DNA of 64,000 nucleotides, from the NCBI RefSeq assembly GCF_003254585.1, contig NZ_QJGZ01000039.1:248001-312000 (forward strand). Reading direction: 5' to 3'. The position numbers and the translations under genes were made by a program. The notes below the pieces were generated by a model that had not been told where the DNA came from, made no database searches, and saw nothing but the letters and a program-made list of their open reading frames with translations. This document shows positions 31,787 to 39,856 of this stretch, piece by piece. Position 1 is the stretch's first letter. Every line of letters starts with the position of its first letter. Source of the DNA: Flavobacterium sharifuzzamanii (GTDB lineage Bacteria; Bacteroidota; Bacteroidia; Flavobacteriales; Flavobacteriaceae).

Positions 31787-31889
31787 TTATCCTAACAGGT
31801 TTTCAAAACCTGTTAGGTATTTATTTTTTATCTAAACTAATAAAAAAACTATTTGACACCTAACAGGTTTTGAAAACCTGTTAGGATAA
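31787..31889. repeat. paired palindromes CCTAACAGG...CCTGTTAGG, copy 1
   Basis: Two 27-bp palindromes (31791-31817 and 31859-31885) flank an AT-rich centre. The whole unit reads as an inverted repeat, starting TTATCCTAACAGG and ending CCTGTTAGGATAA. The same paired layout is found at 44503-44597 upstream of GH31. Confidence 0.85.
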
Positions 31890-31919
31890 AAAACATCAAT
31901 GAGATTTATAGCCATTTTA

Positions 31920-32037
31920 TGCGCGTGAGGGATAGGAGCAAGCTACCGAAGTAGCGCGGATAGCCCGACCCCGATAAGATAAGTGGGCGAATAATGACAA
32001 AGTATGTTTGCCCACTTATCTTATCGGGGTCACGCCC
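31920..32037. repeat. REP-like element with perfect 22-bp arms
   Basis: A GCGTGAGGGATAGGAGC head followed by AGCCCGACCCC, then GACCCCGATAAGATAAGTGG at 31967 and its complement ending at 32031 (22-bp arms, 21-base spacer). The head resembles a repeat I know from many Flavobacterium intergenic regions. It lies just past the acetylesterase stop. Confidence 0.7.
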
Positions 32038-32040
32038 AAA

Positions 32041-33987
32041 TTATTTACTCACTTTATATTTCTCATTCGCCGTTAGCATTTCCCAATTATCAGTTCTAAA
32101 AGGCGATGCAGGAAATTTTTCTTTATTGAAAAGATTAATTGCCGTATCGTCGTCTGCCCACCCGTAATGAACTGCTACTGGATTTTGAACTTTATCACTT
32201 GAAACGATTATTTTATTGTCTTTTATTATCGCTTTCGCGGAATGAAAAACTTTGTCTGCACCTGCAATTTCGAAACCTTTTAATTCCTCATTATTTGGCG
32301 TTGATAATCTGCTGCCGATGTTATCGAAAGTAAGGATAATTTCGTTTCCTTTTATTGTTTGAGATTTATAAGTCGGTCCGCTGTGAACTTGTTTTTTGCC
32401 ATAAAGGTTATTCATTGCAATCGCTGCCAAGCGCAAACCAATGTCTTGTTTGTTGGTTGGATGAATGTCTTTTGCATTTCCAATATCAGTTGTAACAGCC
32501 ATTCCAGTGTTTGGCAATTTTAAAGTTTCAGATTGTGCTTCGCGAAGTTCTGCCCAACGGCTTCCTTTTTGGCTGTTGCCTCCAAATTCGTCAAAAGTGG
32601 ATAATTGAACGAAATAGAAAGGGAAATTTCCTTGTTTGAATTTGGTTCTCCAATCGTTGATCATTAAAGGAAATGATTTTTTGTATTCTGCCGCTCTCCA
32701 AACATTCGCTTCTCCCTGATACCATAAAGCACCTTGAATAGCATAAGGTACTAGCGGATTTACCATGGCATTGTACAATAATGACGGATAACTGTTTGGT
32801 GAAACTTCAATTCTCACTTTTACAACATTGAATTTCCAAAGTCCTTCTAACGGAAGACTCGAATCTTTAAAGTCGATTTTTAAATCTTGTGGATCGCCAT
32901 AAATTCCGCCGCCACCGCTGTAATCTGTAATTCTTACGGCGATTACGTTTGTTCCTTCTTTTAAAACGTTTGCCGGAATTTTGTAAATTCTTTTGGCATC
33001 CCAAAGATTATTGGTTCCGATTTCAACTCCGTTTACATAAGTTTTGTCTTCGTCATCAACTTTTGCTAAATGTAAAATGGCTTCTTTTTTGGCTTGTTCT
33101 GCTGTTAAAACAATGGTTTTACGCATCCAGACAATTCCGTCGATATTTCCAATTTGCTGATTTTCCCAAAGTGACGGCACTTTTATTTCTGGCCAGTTTT
33201 TATCTTGGAAGTTTGGATTTTTAAATTGCTCTTCGTTTTCCATCGAAACATCAAAACCTTGCACTTTTTTAAGATTGTCTAAAACCGATTTTTTATAGGT
33301 TTCAAAAATGGCATTGATATCTACGGTTGGAACATCGGCAATCATGGCTTTAAAATCAGGACTGTTTTCGAAAGCTTCACGGCTTGTCCAGGTTTCCACA
33401 TTGGTTCCGCCCCAAGAAGTATTGATTATTCCGATTGGAATTTTTAGTTCTGAATATAGTTTTCTGGCAAAATAATATCCGACCGCTGTAAAGTTGCCTA
33501 CATTTTCTTTATTGGCTTCTTCCCATTTTCCTTGTTTTAAATCGTCTTTTGGTTTTCCGCTTAAATCTTGCGCCACACCAAAATGACGAATCATTGGGTA
33601 ATTTGCACTTGCAATTTCTTTTTCGGAATTCATCGTTTTGAAAACCTGAAATTCCATATTCGATTGTCCGCTGCAAATCCAAACTTCGCCGACCAAAACA
33701 TTTTTGATGGTGATTTTATTTTTTCCGATGATAATTAATTCAAATGGTCCACCAGCTTTTTCAGCACTTAAATTTACCGTCCATTTTCCGTTTTTATCGG
33801 CTGTTGTTTTCTTGATTTGTTTGTTGAAATGAATTTCAACATTCTCATTTGGATCAGCAAAGCCCCAAATCGGAATTTGCTTGTCTCTTTGCAAAACCAT
33901 TCCGTCAGAGAATATTAAAGGCATTCTTACGTTAGCGCTAGATATTACGCTAAATATCAATAAAATAAAAACTATTGATTTTTTCAT
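32041..33987 (-). CDS. sialate O-acetylesterase-type SGNH carbohydrate esterase
   Basis: The 648-residue protein has a signal peptide (MKKSIVFILLIFSVISSANV). It is an SGNH esterase of the SASA type, interrupted by a galactose-binding-like jelly roll (WPEIKVPSLWENQQIGNIDG to AVRITDYSGGGGIYGD, about residues 275-365). Block I is VWICSGQSNMEFQVF (nucleophile Ser, near residues 101-115). Later blocks include IGIINTSWGGTNVETWTSRE and the catalytic Asp/His in IGNAKDIHPTNKQDIGLRLA. In a xyloglucan PUL it most likely removes O-acetyl groups from galactosyl residues. Despite the family name there is no sign of sialic acid use. Confidence 0.9.
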   Translation of the reverse strand: MKKSIVFILLIFSVISSANVRMPLIFSDGMVLQRDKQIPIWGFADPNENVEIHFNKQIKKTTADKNGKWTVNLSAEKAGGPFELIIIGKNKITIKNVLVGEVWICSGQSNMEFQVFKTMNSEKEIASANYPMIRHFGVAQDLSGKPKDDLKQGKWEEANKENVGNFTAVGYYFARKLYSELKIPIGIINTSWGGTNVETWTSREAFENSPDFKAMIADVPTVDINAIFETYKKSVLDNLKKVQGFDVSMENEEQFKNPNFQDKNWPEIKVPSLWENQQIGNIDGIVWMRKTIVLTAEQAKKEAILHLAKVDDEDKTYVNGVEIGTNNLWDAKRIYKIPANVLKEGTNVIAVRITDYSGGGGIYGDPQDLKIDFKDSSLPLEGLWKFNVVKVRIEVSPNSYPSLLYNAMVNPLVPYAIQGALWYQGEANVWRAAEYKKSFPLMINDWRTKFKQGNFPFYFVQLSTFDEFGGNSQKGSRWAELREAQSETLKLPNTGMAVTTDIGNAKDIHPTNKQDIGLRLAAIAMNNLYGKKQVHSGPTYKSQTIKGNEIILTFDNIGSRLSTPNNEELKGFEIAGADKVFHSAKAIIKDNKIIVSSDKVQNPVAVHYGWADDDTAINLFNKEKFPASPFRTDNWEMLTANEKYKVSK

Positions 33988-34009
33988 TTTTTCTAATTTA
34001 TTTATTTTG

Positions 34010-34089
34010 AAACCATATAAGTGATATAAGTAAATATAAATTCTTAAAATAGATTAAACTTAAATTATCTTATATCACTTATATGGTTT
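34010..34089. repeat. inverted repeat between GH5 and esterase genes
   Basis: AAACCATATAAGTGATATAA and its complement form 21-bp perfect arms (34010-34030 and 34069-34089) around 38 AT-rich bases. It fills the gap between two PUL genes. Confidence 0.85.
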
Positions 34090-34101
34090 AACCACATTTT
34101 T

Positions 34102-35601
34102 TTACTTTAATCCGTCAATTAAAGCGTTTAAAGCTTGTGTATCGAAGACGGTATTATTGCTTCTATCCATGATTCCGAAACCATTGTTCCCTAAACTTCC
34201 TTCATCCCAATAAAAAGGTAATAATCCGTTTGCCTTTGCTGTTTTTACCACCGTTTTTAAATAATACGCTCTTGAGTTTAAATGTAAAGTCAGCGCGTCT
34301 CCCGTTAAAGTTGTTCTGCGGATGGCTCCAAATTCTCCCAATAAAACTGGAATCCCTTTGTCTACAAACTGGGTTTTCATCAATTTGAAATTTTTCTCTA
34401 AATCGGCTTCTTCTCCCCAAGTTGCATTTCGTTCTGTATCGGTTGTGGAGTGAAAACCAGCTCCCCAATAATAGAACATTTTGCCCCAAGTTTCGTCTTT
34501 GGTTAAACCAGCAAAATTCCATGGAGAATAATAATGTACTTCGACCATCATTCTTCCAGTCGCTTTATCTACTGGCAATGTAGTCATTAATTTGTTTGTT
34601 TTTTCGATATCTGTTGTTGGACCTTGTACAACTAAAACACGCGTTGCGTTTTTTCCTCCTGTAGAACGAACCGCATCGATAAAAGTTTGATGATACGAAG
34701 TTAAAACTGCCATTTGTGTTGCATCTTCAACTGCTGGTTCATTAGCGCTTGCAAAAAGCAAATGTTCGTCGAATCCCCGTAAATGTGTGGCAATTTGTTC
34801 CCAGAAGGCTTTTTGTTTGGCGTTGTTTTCTACTTTTTTAGCTTCGGTAATATTGTTTTCCAGCCAACCGCCGTCCCAGTGAATGTTTACTACAACATAC
34901 ATATCGTTATCCACACAGTATTGTACGACTTCTTTCACTCGGTTTAACCAATCTACTTTGATTTTTGCTGTTGTAGCGTTTTCTAAATTTTGATTCCATG
35001 AACACGGAATTCTAATCGCATTAAAACCATTTGCTTTTACAGCGTCAATTAGGGATTTGGTTACTTTTGGATTTCCCCAAGCGGTTTCCCTTCCAGTTGC
35101 TTCCAAAGTATTTCCGATATTCCAGCCTAATTTGATTTTTGCAGCCAATTCAACTGCAGAACTTCCCATTCCGGACGCATCAGCTGCAATTGGATTAGCG
35201 TTATAACTTGGATATAAACTTGTTGCAACCACGGCTGCTTGAGAAATTGTAATTGTCGAAGTAAATCCTTCGATAGAAGTTAAAGCTAAAGTTGTATTTC
35301 GAACTGAAGTATTTGCATTTTCTAAAGCTGTAATTTTTATGATTGTACTTCCAGAAGTTCCAGAAGTAGAACTTAGCTTTATCCAACTGGCAGAATTACT
35401 CAAAGTCCATGCGACACCATTAGAATTAACCGTTATTTCAATTGTATTTTCTTTACTTTCAAAATCAATTTTATTTGTACTTGCCGAAAGTGTTTTTATA
35501 CTCACTGGATTTTCTTCTTTATCTGAACTGCACGCTAAAACTCCGAAAAAAGCAAAACATAAAATGAAAGACAAGAAATAATCTTGGATTGATTTTTTCA
35601 T
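34102..35601 (-). CDS. BACON-domain GH5 endo-glucanase lipoprotein (probable endo-xyloglucanase)
   Basis: The 499-residue lipoprotein has a signal peptide with lipobox near FFGVLACSSDKEEN (Cys24). Residues about 35-130 are a BACON domain (SASTNKIDFESKENTIEITV, WTLSNSASWIKLSSTSGTSG). The GH5 (beta/alpha)8 domain covers residues 150-499: LGWNIGNTLEATGRETAWGN, IRIPCSWNQN, YVVVNIHWDGGWLE, acid/base Glu in FASANEPAVED, HYYSPWNFAG, and nucleophile Glu in PVLLGEFGAIRRTTL. This layout matches PUL endo-xyloglucanases of subfamily GH5_4. It would make the first cut in the polymer at the cell surface. Subfamily is my judgement from motifs. Confidence 0.92.
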   Translation of the reverse strand: MKKSIQDYFLSFILCFAFFGVLACSSDKEENPVSIKTLSASTNKIDFESKENTIEITVNSNGVAWTLSNSASWIKLSSTSGTSGSTIIKITALENANTSVRNTTLALTSIEGFTSTITISQAAVVATSLYPSYNANPIAADASGMGSSAVELAAKIKLGWNIGNTLEATGRETAWGNPKVTKSLIDAVKANGFNAIRIPCSWNQNLENATTAKIKVDWLNRVKEVVQYCVDNDMYVVVNIHWDGGWLENNITEAKKVENNAKQKAFWEQIATHLRGFDEHLLFASANEPAVEDATQMAVLTSYHQTFIDAVRSTGGKNATRVLVVQGPTTDIEKTNKLMTTLPVDKATGRMMVEVHYYSPWNFAGLTKDETWGKMFYYWGAGFHSTTDTERNATWGEEADLEKNFKLMKTQFVDKGIPVLLGEFGAIRRTTLTGDALTLHLNSRAYYLKTVVKTAKANGLLPFYWDEGSLGNNGFGIMDRSNNTVFDTQALNALIDGLK

Positions 35602-35610
35602 TTGGTTTGG

Positions 35611-35630
35611 TTTAAGTTAAGTGTAAGTTT
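35611..35630. promoter_or_regulatory. shared 20-bp leader motif upstream of GH5
   Basis: TTTAAGTTAAGTGTAAGTTT occurs here, 10 bases from the GH5 ATG, and identically at 53047-53066 upstream of the first ORF of the SusC transcript. On the minus strand both read as the last part of a 5' leader. This suggests a second transcription start or common control inside the PUL. Confidence 0.5.
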
Positions 35631-35635
35631 TTAAA

Positions 35636-35668
35636 ATCAACGCCAGCTTTTAGTGGGCTGGCGTTGAT
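35636..35668 (-). terminator. hairpin after the GH3 gene
   Basis: ATCAACGCCAGC and GCTGGCGTTGAT form a 12-bp GC-rich stem with a 9-base loop. On the minus strand it is followed by TTTT. It may partly terminate or protect the upstream PUL mRNA. Confidence 0.65.
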
Positions 35669-35696
35669 AGTTTGGTTATTTTATAGCAATAACAAT

Positions 35697-37934
35697 TTAT
35701 TTAACTGTTACCTGAATTTCTTTTTTAATATCTCTAGAAGAAGTTCCTAACTTAATAGTATATTTTCCAGATTCAACCGTCCATTTTTTAGAAGCAACAT
35801 CATAATATGCCAATTCTTTTACTGGAACTTTGATTGTTACTTTTGCTGAACTTCCAGCTTTTACTTCTGCTTTTTTGAAGCCTTTTAATTCCTGTGCTGC
35901 ACGTGTAATTTTAGAATCAGATTTCGCAGTATATAATTGAACCACTTCTTTTCCGTCTACTTTTCCTGTGTTTTTAACGTCAACAGTAACTTCGATTACA
36001 TCGTTTTGAGCATATGAATCTTTATTTGCTTTGGCATTATCAAGCGCAAATGTTGTGTATGATAATCCGTAACCGAAAGGATATAATGGCGCTACGTTTT
36101 TCGTATCAAACCAACGGTATCCAATTAAGATTCCTTCAGCATAATTTACCGCTTTGTCTCCAGGGAAACTATTTGTTGCGTGTGCAGGAGAATCTTTCAA
36201 TTGTTTAGGCATTGTCCAAGGTAATTTTCCTGAAGGATTTACTTTTCCTAAAATAACATCTGCTAAAGCATTTCCTCCTTCAGATCCGTTAAACCAACTC
36301 CAAACTAAAGCTGAAGTTTTTTGGCTTACTTCGTTAATATCAAATGGAGCACCAGCCACCATAACTACAATAGTTTTTGGATTAACAGCCAATACTTGTT
36401 TGATTAATTCTTCTTGTCCAAATGGCAAGTGTAAATCTCTACGATCTGAAGCTTCTGTTTCGTAATCACGGTTTGAACCCGCAAAAATAATCGCCACATC
36501 AGAGTTTTTAGCCGCTTCGACAGCTTCTTTAACTTTTGCTGGATCTAATTTGTCAATTGTAACTGGACCATTAGCTGTAATATTTCCTAAGTTTCCTTTG
36601 TTTTTCTCATCGTAACGTTCCAAATATCCTTCCGCATAATTGATTTTGATTGAAGAAGGAAGTCTGTTTTTAAGACCTTCAAGAGGCGTAACTTCTCTTT
36701 TTGTTTTTACACCAGCTCCAAATCCGCCCAAAGCATTTTTCTTTGTCGCGTTGTTTCCAATAACAGCAATAGATTTTACTCCGTCTAGTTTTAAAGGCAA
36801 TGCATTGTTTTCGTTTTTCAACAATACAATTGCTTCTGCAGCAATTTTGTACGCATCTTGATAATGTGCTTCTGTCGCAATGCTTCCTTTTGCACGCTCG
36901 CCTCCGCCCATTGCTTTCACTTGGAATAAAACTCTTAAAATACGTTTTACATGCAGATCAATTTCTTTTTCAGAAACTTCTCCAGATTTAACTGCAGCGA
37001 TTAATTTATCGGCTAAGAAAAATTCATTGAAAGGTTTTGGTGTTCCCATTTCAATATCTAAACCATTTTTCAAAGATTTTGCTGTAGAATGAACGGCAGC
37101 CCAATCTGAAACTACAATTCCTTTAAATCCCCATTCGTCACGAAGGATTTTATTCAGCATATAATCATTTTCACATAAATATTCTCCTCTAAATTTATTG
37201 TAAGCTCCCATAATACTGTAAGCTTTTGCTTCTTTTACAGTAGCTTCAAAAGCTGGAAGATAAATTTCGCGAAGTGTACGCTCGTCAATTTGCACATCTA
37301 CAAAATCACGATTCGTCTCCTGATTATTTGCTGCATAATGTTTTACGCATGCCATTACATCTTTTTCCTGTAAACCAACAACCAAAGGCACGGCAATTTT
37401 TTTATTTAAAAATGGATCTTCCGACATGTATTCGTAAGTTCTTCCTCCAAGCGGTGTTCTAACCATATTGATCGCTGGCGAAAGTAACATGTCTTTATCT
37501 CTTGCACGTAATTCTTCTCCTAAACTAGTTCCGAAAGTGTGTGCCATTTCGGCATTCCACGTAGCTGCCAACGCGCCTCCTGCTGGATAATATGTTGCAA
37601 AATCGTTTGTCCATCCGGCTGGAGCCCAATTGTCTCTTGAAATTTCTTCACGAACTCCCAACGGACCATCGGCCATTTTTAATTCTGGAATTCCTAAACG
37701 TTTTACGCCTGCATTAGCAAACATGCTGTTCCCGTGAAGCATTCCGATTTTTTCTTCTAATGTCATTTGCGAAATCAATTTATCGATTTCTGCATCATGG
37801 TCTGTACTTATTTCTTTTCCAACGTATTCTTCGGTCTGTGCCGAATTTGAAGCTGTTGTCTGAGCATCGTTTTTACATGAAGTAAAGAATGCAAAAACTA
37901 AAGCTGATGAAAGGAATATCATTTTGTTTTTCAT
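35697..37934 (-). CDS. GH3 family beta-glucosidase (lipoprotein)
   Basis: The 745-residue protein starts with a lipoprotein signal (SSALVFAFFTSCKND, Cys20). The GH3 barrel shows GMLHGNSMFANAGVKRLGIP, MADGPLGVRE, LLSPAINMVRTPLGGRTYEY, CVKHYAANNQETNRDFVDVQ and the nucleophile Asp in KGIVVSDWAAVHST (near residues 272-285). The second alpha/beta domain has IAVIGNNATKKNALGGFGAG. The C-terminal fibronectin type III-like domain (VDVKNTGKVDGKEVVQLYTA) is complete. It would cleave de-branched cello-oligosaccharides to glucose. Confidence 0.95.
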   Translation of the reverse strand: MKNKMIFLSSALVFAFFTSCKNDAQTTASNSAQTEEYVGKEISTDHDAEIDKLISQMTLEEKIGMLHGNSMFANAGVKRLGIPELKMADGPLGVREEISRDNWAPAGWTNDFATYYPAGGALAATWNAEMAHTFGTSLGEELRARDKDMLLSPAINMVRTPLGGRTYEYMSEDPFLNKKIAVPLVVGLQEKDVMACVKHYAANNQETNRDFVDVQIDERTLREIYLPAFEATVKEAKAYSIMGAYNKFRGEYLCENDYMLNKILRDEWGFKGIVVSDWAAVHSTAKSLKNGLDIEMGTPKPFNEFFLADKLIAAVKSGEVSEKEIDLHVKRILRVLFQVKAMGGGERAKGSIATEAHYQDAYKIAAEAIVLLKNENNALPLKLDGVKSIAVIGNNATKKNALGGFGAGVKTKREVTPLEGLKNRLPSSIKINYAEGYLERYDEKNKGNLGNITANGPVTIDKLDPAKVKEAVEAAKNSDVAIIFAGSNRDYETEASDRRDLHLPFGQEELIKQVLAVNPKTIVVMVAGAPFDINEVSQKTSALVWSWFNGSEGGNALADVILGKVNPSGKLPWTMPKQLKDSPAHATNSFPGDKAVNYAEGILIGYRWFDTKNVAPLYPFGYGLSYTTFALDNAKANKDSYAQNDVIEVTVDVKNTGKVDGKEVVQLYTAKSDSKITRAAQELKGFKKAEVKAGSSAKVTIKVPVKELAYYDVASKKWTVESGKYTIKLGTSSRDIKKEIQVTVK

Positions 37935-38032
37935 AGATAGTTAGGTGTTTTTTGATTTAAAGACTTTTGATTCCTCACGCATCCTCTTTAAATACCGTTA
38001 ATACTATTTTTATGTTTGTGGTTTTATCTCTA

Positions 38033-39598
38033 TTATTGTTTGATTAAATTCAGCATTACAACATCATTTTCATTGATTTTGAATTCTCTGCTGAAAGTTC
38101 CTTTTCCGTCAATTGTAATTTTTTCTGTCGAAATTGGCGCGCCGTTATTTTTCTCTTTTATTGAATTGACTTGCACGCGTGTTAACTGACTTGGCTTATT
38201 CATTCTTAAATAATCAGCATACGCATCGTTTACTTTATAGCCAACTTTATATATTTCTAGTACATATTTTCCTTTCTGCATTCCGTCTACTTCAATTTTG
38301 ACTTTTCCTTTTTCTTTTGATGGAAGATCTTTAATGTAATACGTCTGATTCAGCTCTTTATCACCAGGATGTGTATTGGTAAAATCCCACAATAAAACTT
38401 GTACGTCGCCTTTTGCATTTTTGGAAGTCCAAGATGACTTATCTGAATTTTGAAGCTCTGTTTCTCCCAATTTATTCATTAAAAAATAAGAGAAATAAGC
38501 CGGTTTTTTAATTCCCTGTGTATTCAATAATCCGAAACCACCGTGAAATGGTGTAAATCTTGGCCCTGCTTCTTCAAAAATATCGGTAAAAACCCAATAC
38601 GACATGGAATTTGCAGCATTACCAACTTGTTTTAATTTCTGCAAAATATAAGCTGCAGAATGATAACTGTCGTGAATTGGATCTGCTGGTGTGTAAGACG
38701 CACTCCATTCTGTATAATGCAATTCTAAATTTGGTTTAGCCGACTCCGTAATCAATTTTCTAGAATTGATAATTTCTCCGCTCACACTCCATTCGTCCTG
38801 ATTTAAAATTGTTCCCGAAGTTCCGAATTCATCTAAATAACCATGTTTTACGCCATAAGTATGTGTCGAAACAAAATCCATCGGAACATTATTCTTCGCA
38901 CAAAAATCAATTGTTTCTGAAACCCATCCAGATCCCGCTGTTGCAGGTCCGCCCACTCTGTAAGCTGGATTTACTGCTTTTACACCGCGAGCTGCGTAAT
39001 CATATAATTTGAAATATTCTTCCTGAGTTCCTGTCCAAAATCCTGGAGATAAATTTGGTTCGTTCCAAACTTCAAAATACCATGTTTTTACTTCTTCTGC
39101 TCCATATCTTTCTGTGAAATGCTGAGTTAAGTTTTTAACTAAATCTTCCCATTTTTTATAATCTTTTGGAGGCGTAACATTTCCTTTCCACCAAAAAATG
39201 GTTTCTTTTCCGCTTGCTAAAGCATTTGGCATAAAACCCAATTCCACAAATGGTTTCATTTTTAGACTAATAATATAATCGAACAAAACGTCTACATATT
39301 GGTAATTGTATTCTGGATTTCCTTTTTCGTCTTCACGATAAACGGCCATATCATCGGTCAATAAACCATGAAATCGGATGTATTTAAAATCGCATTCTTT
39401 TTTTACCAATGCCAATTGCTGCTGCCAATCTGCACGAAGACCTTCATTTGCTCTTCCCGCACCGATGCATTCTTTAAACATGTTGTTTAATTTTCCAGCA
39501 GTTTTATTGAAATCTACTTTTATGATTCGGTTTTCATTTTGCCCAAACGAATAGATTGAACTAAATAAAACTCCTGCTAGTATTAAAAGTTTTTTCAT
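38033..39598 (-). CDS. GH39 family glycoside hydrolase (beta-xylosidase type)
   Basis: About 521 residues from MKKLLILAGVLFSSIYSFGQ (39598), a signal peptide; the upstream in-frame codons belong to a repeat. GH39 motifs are FKECIGAGRANEGLRADWQQ near residues 40-59, FKYIRFHGLLTDDMAVY, the acid/base Glu in WYFEVWNEPNLSPGFW (near residues 174-189), PMDFVSTHTYGVKHG and the nucleophile Glu in ELHYTEWSASYTPADPIHDS. GH39 includes beta-xylosidases and some arabinosidases or xylosidases for side chains. In this PUL it may act on side-chain pentose; the exact bond is uncertain. Confidence 0.9.
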   Translation of the reverse strand: MKKLLILAGVLFSSIYSFGQNENRIIKVDFNKTAGKLNNMFKECIGAGRANEGLRADWQQQLALVKKECDFKYIRFHGLLTDDMAVYREDEKGNPEYNYQYVDVLFDYIISLKMKPFVELGFMPNALASGKETIFWWKGNVTPPKDYKKWEDLVKNLTQHFTERYGAEEVKTWYFEVWNEPNLSPGFWTGTQEEYFKLYDYAARGVKAVNPAYRVGGPATAGSGWVSETIDFCAKNNVPMDFVSTHTYGVKHGYLDEFGTSGTILNQDEWSVSGEIINSRKLITESAKPNLELHYTEWSASYTPADPIHDSYHSAAYILQKLKQVGNAANSMSYWVFTDIFEEAGPRFTPFHGGFGLLNTQGIKKPAYFSYFLMNKLGETELQNSDKSSWTSKNAKGDVQVLLWDFTNTHPGDKELNQTYYIKDLPSKEKGKVKIEVDGMQKGKYVLEIYKVGYKVNDAYADYLRMNKPSQLTRVQVNSIKEKNNGAPISTEKITIDGKGTFSREFKINENDVVMLNLIKQ

Positions 39599-39620
39599 CT
39601 GAAAATGGCTTTGTTTATTT

Positions 39621-39712
39621 TTTGCCACAGATTAAAAAGATTCAAAAGGATTTCTTTTCTCTCGCAGATTTAGCAAATCATGCAGATTTAAATCTTTTTA
39701 ATCTGTGGCAAA
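39621..39712. repeat. inverted repeat TTTGCCACAGATTAAAAAGATT, copy 1
   Basis: 22-bp perfect arms (39621-39642 and 39691-39712). A diverged copy starting GCCACTGATTAAAAGGATTA and ending AATCTGTGGC lies at about 41887-41999, on the other side of the GH97 gene. Confidence 0.8.
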
Positions 39713-39794
39713 ATATTTTATTTTCTAATTAATATGTTAGACGCACTGCAGTGCGTCTCTACAGATTACGTTGTGCATAATCGTTGTGTTGAGT

Positions 39795-39827
39795 AAACCC
39801 GACAGGTTTTAAAAACCTGTCGGGTTT
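39795..39827. repeat. palindromic element AAACCCGACAGG...CCTGTCGGGTTT, copy 2
   Basis: Same palindrome as at 29128-29160 except for the central bases. It is located directly after the GH97 stop on the minus strand. Confidence 0.8.
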
Positions 39828-39856
39828 AACATCTAACTTTTAACTTCTCACTTACA

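Noticed and set aside
31920-32037. Possible structured RNA gene in the REP-like element
   Set aside because: Long perfect hairpin but no match to a known RNA class and no promoter seen; a repeat is the simpler reading.
32041-33987. Sialic acid metabolism suggested by the esterase family name
   Set aside because: No sialidase, sialic acid transporter or nan genes; the surrounding genes are for xyloglucan-type glycans.
34202-34522. 106-codon minus-strand ORF in another frame of GH5, and similar ORFs inside the GH3, GH97, GH2 and SusC genes
   Set aside because: All overlap conserved domains in the true frame; composition matches out-of-frame reading of those genes.
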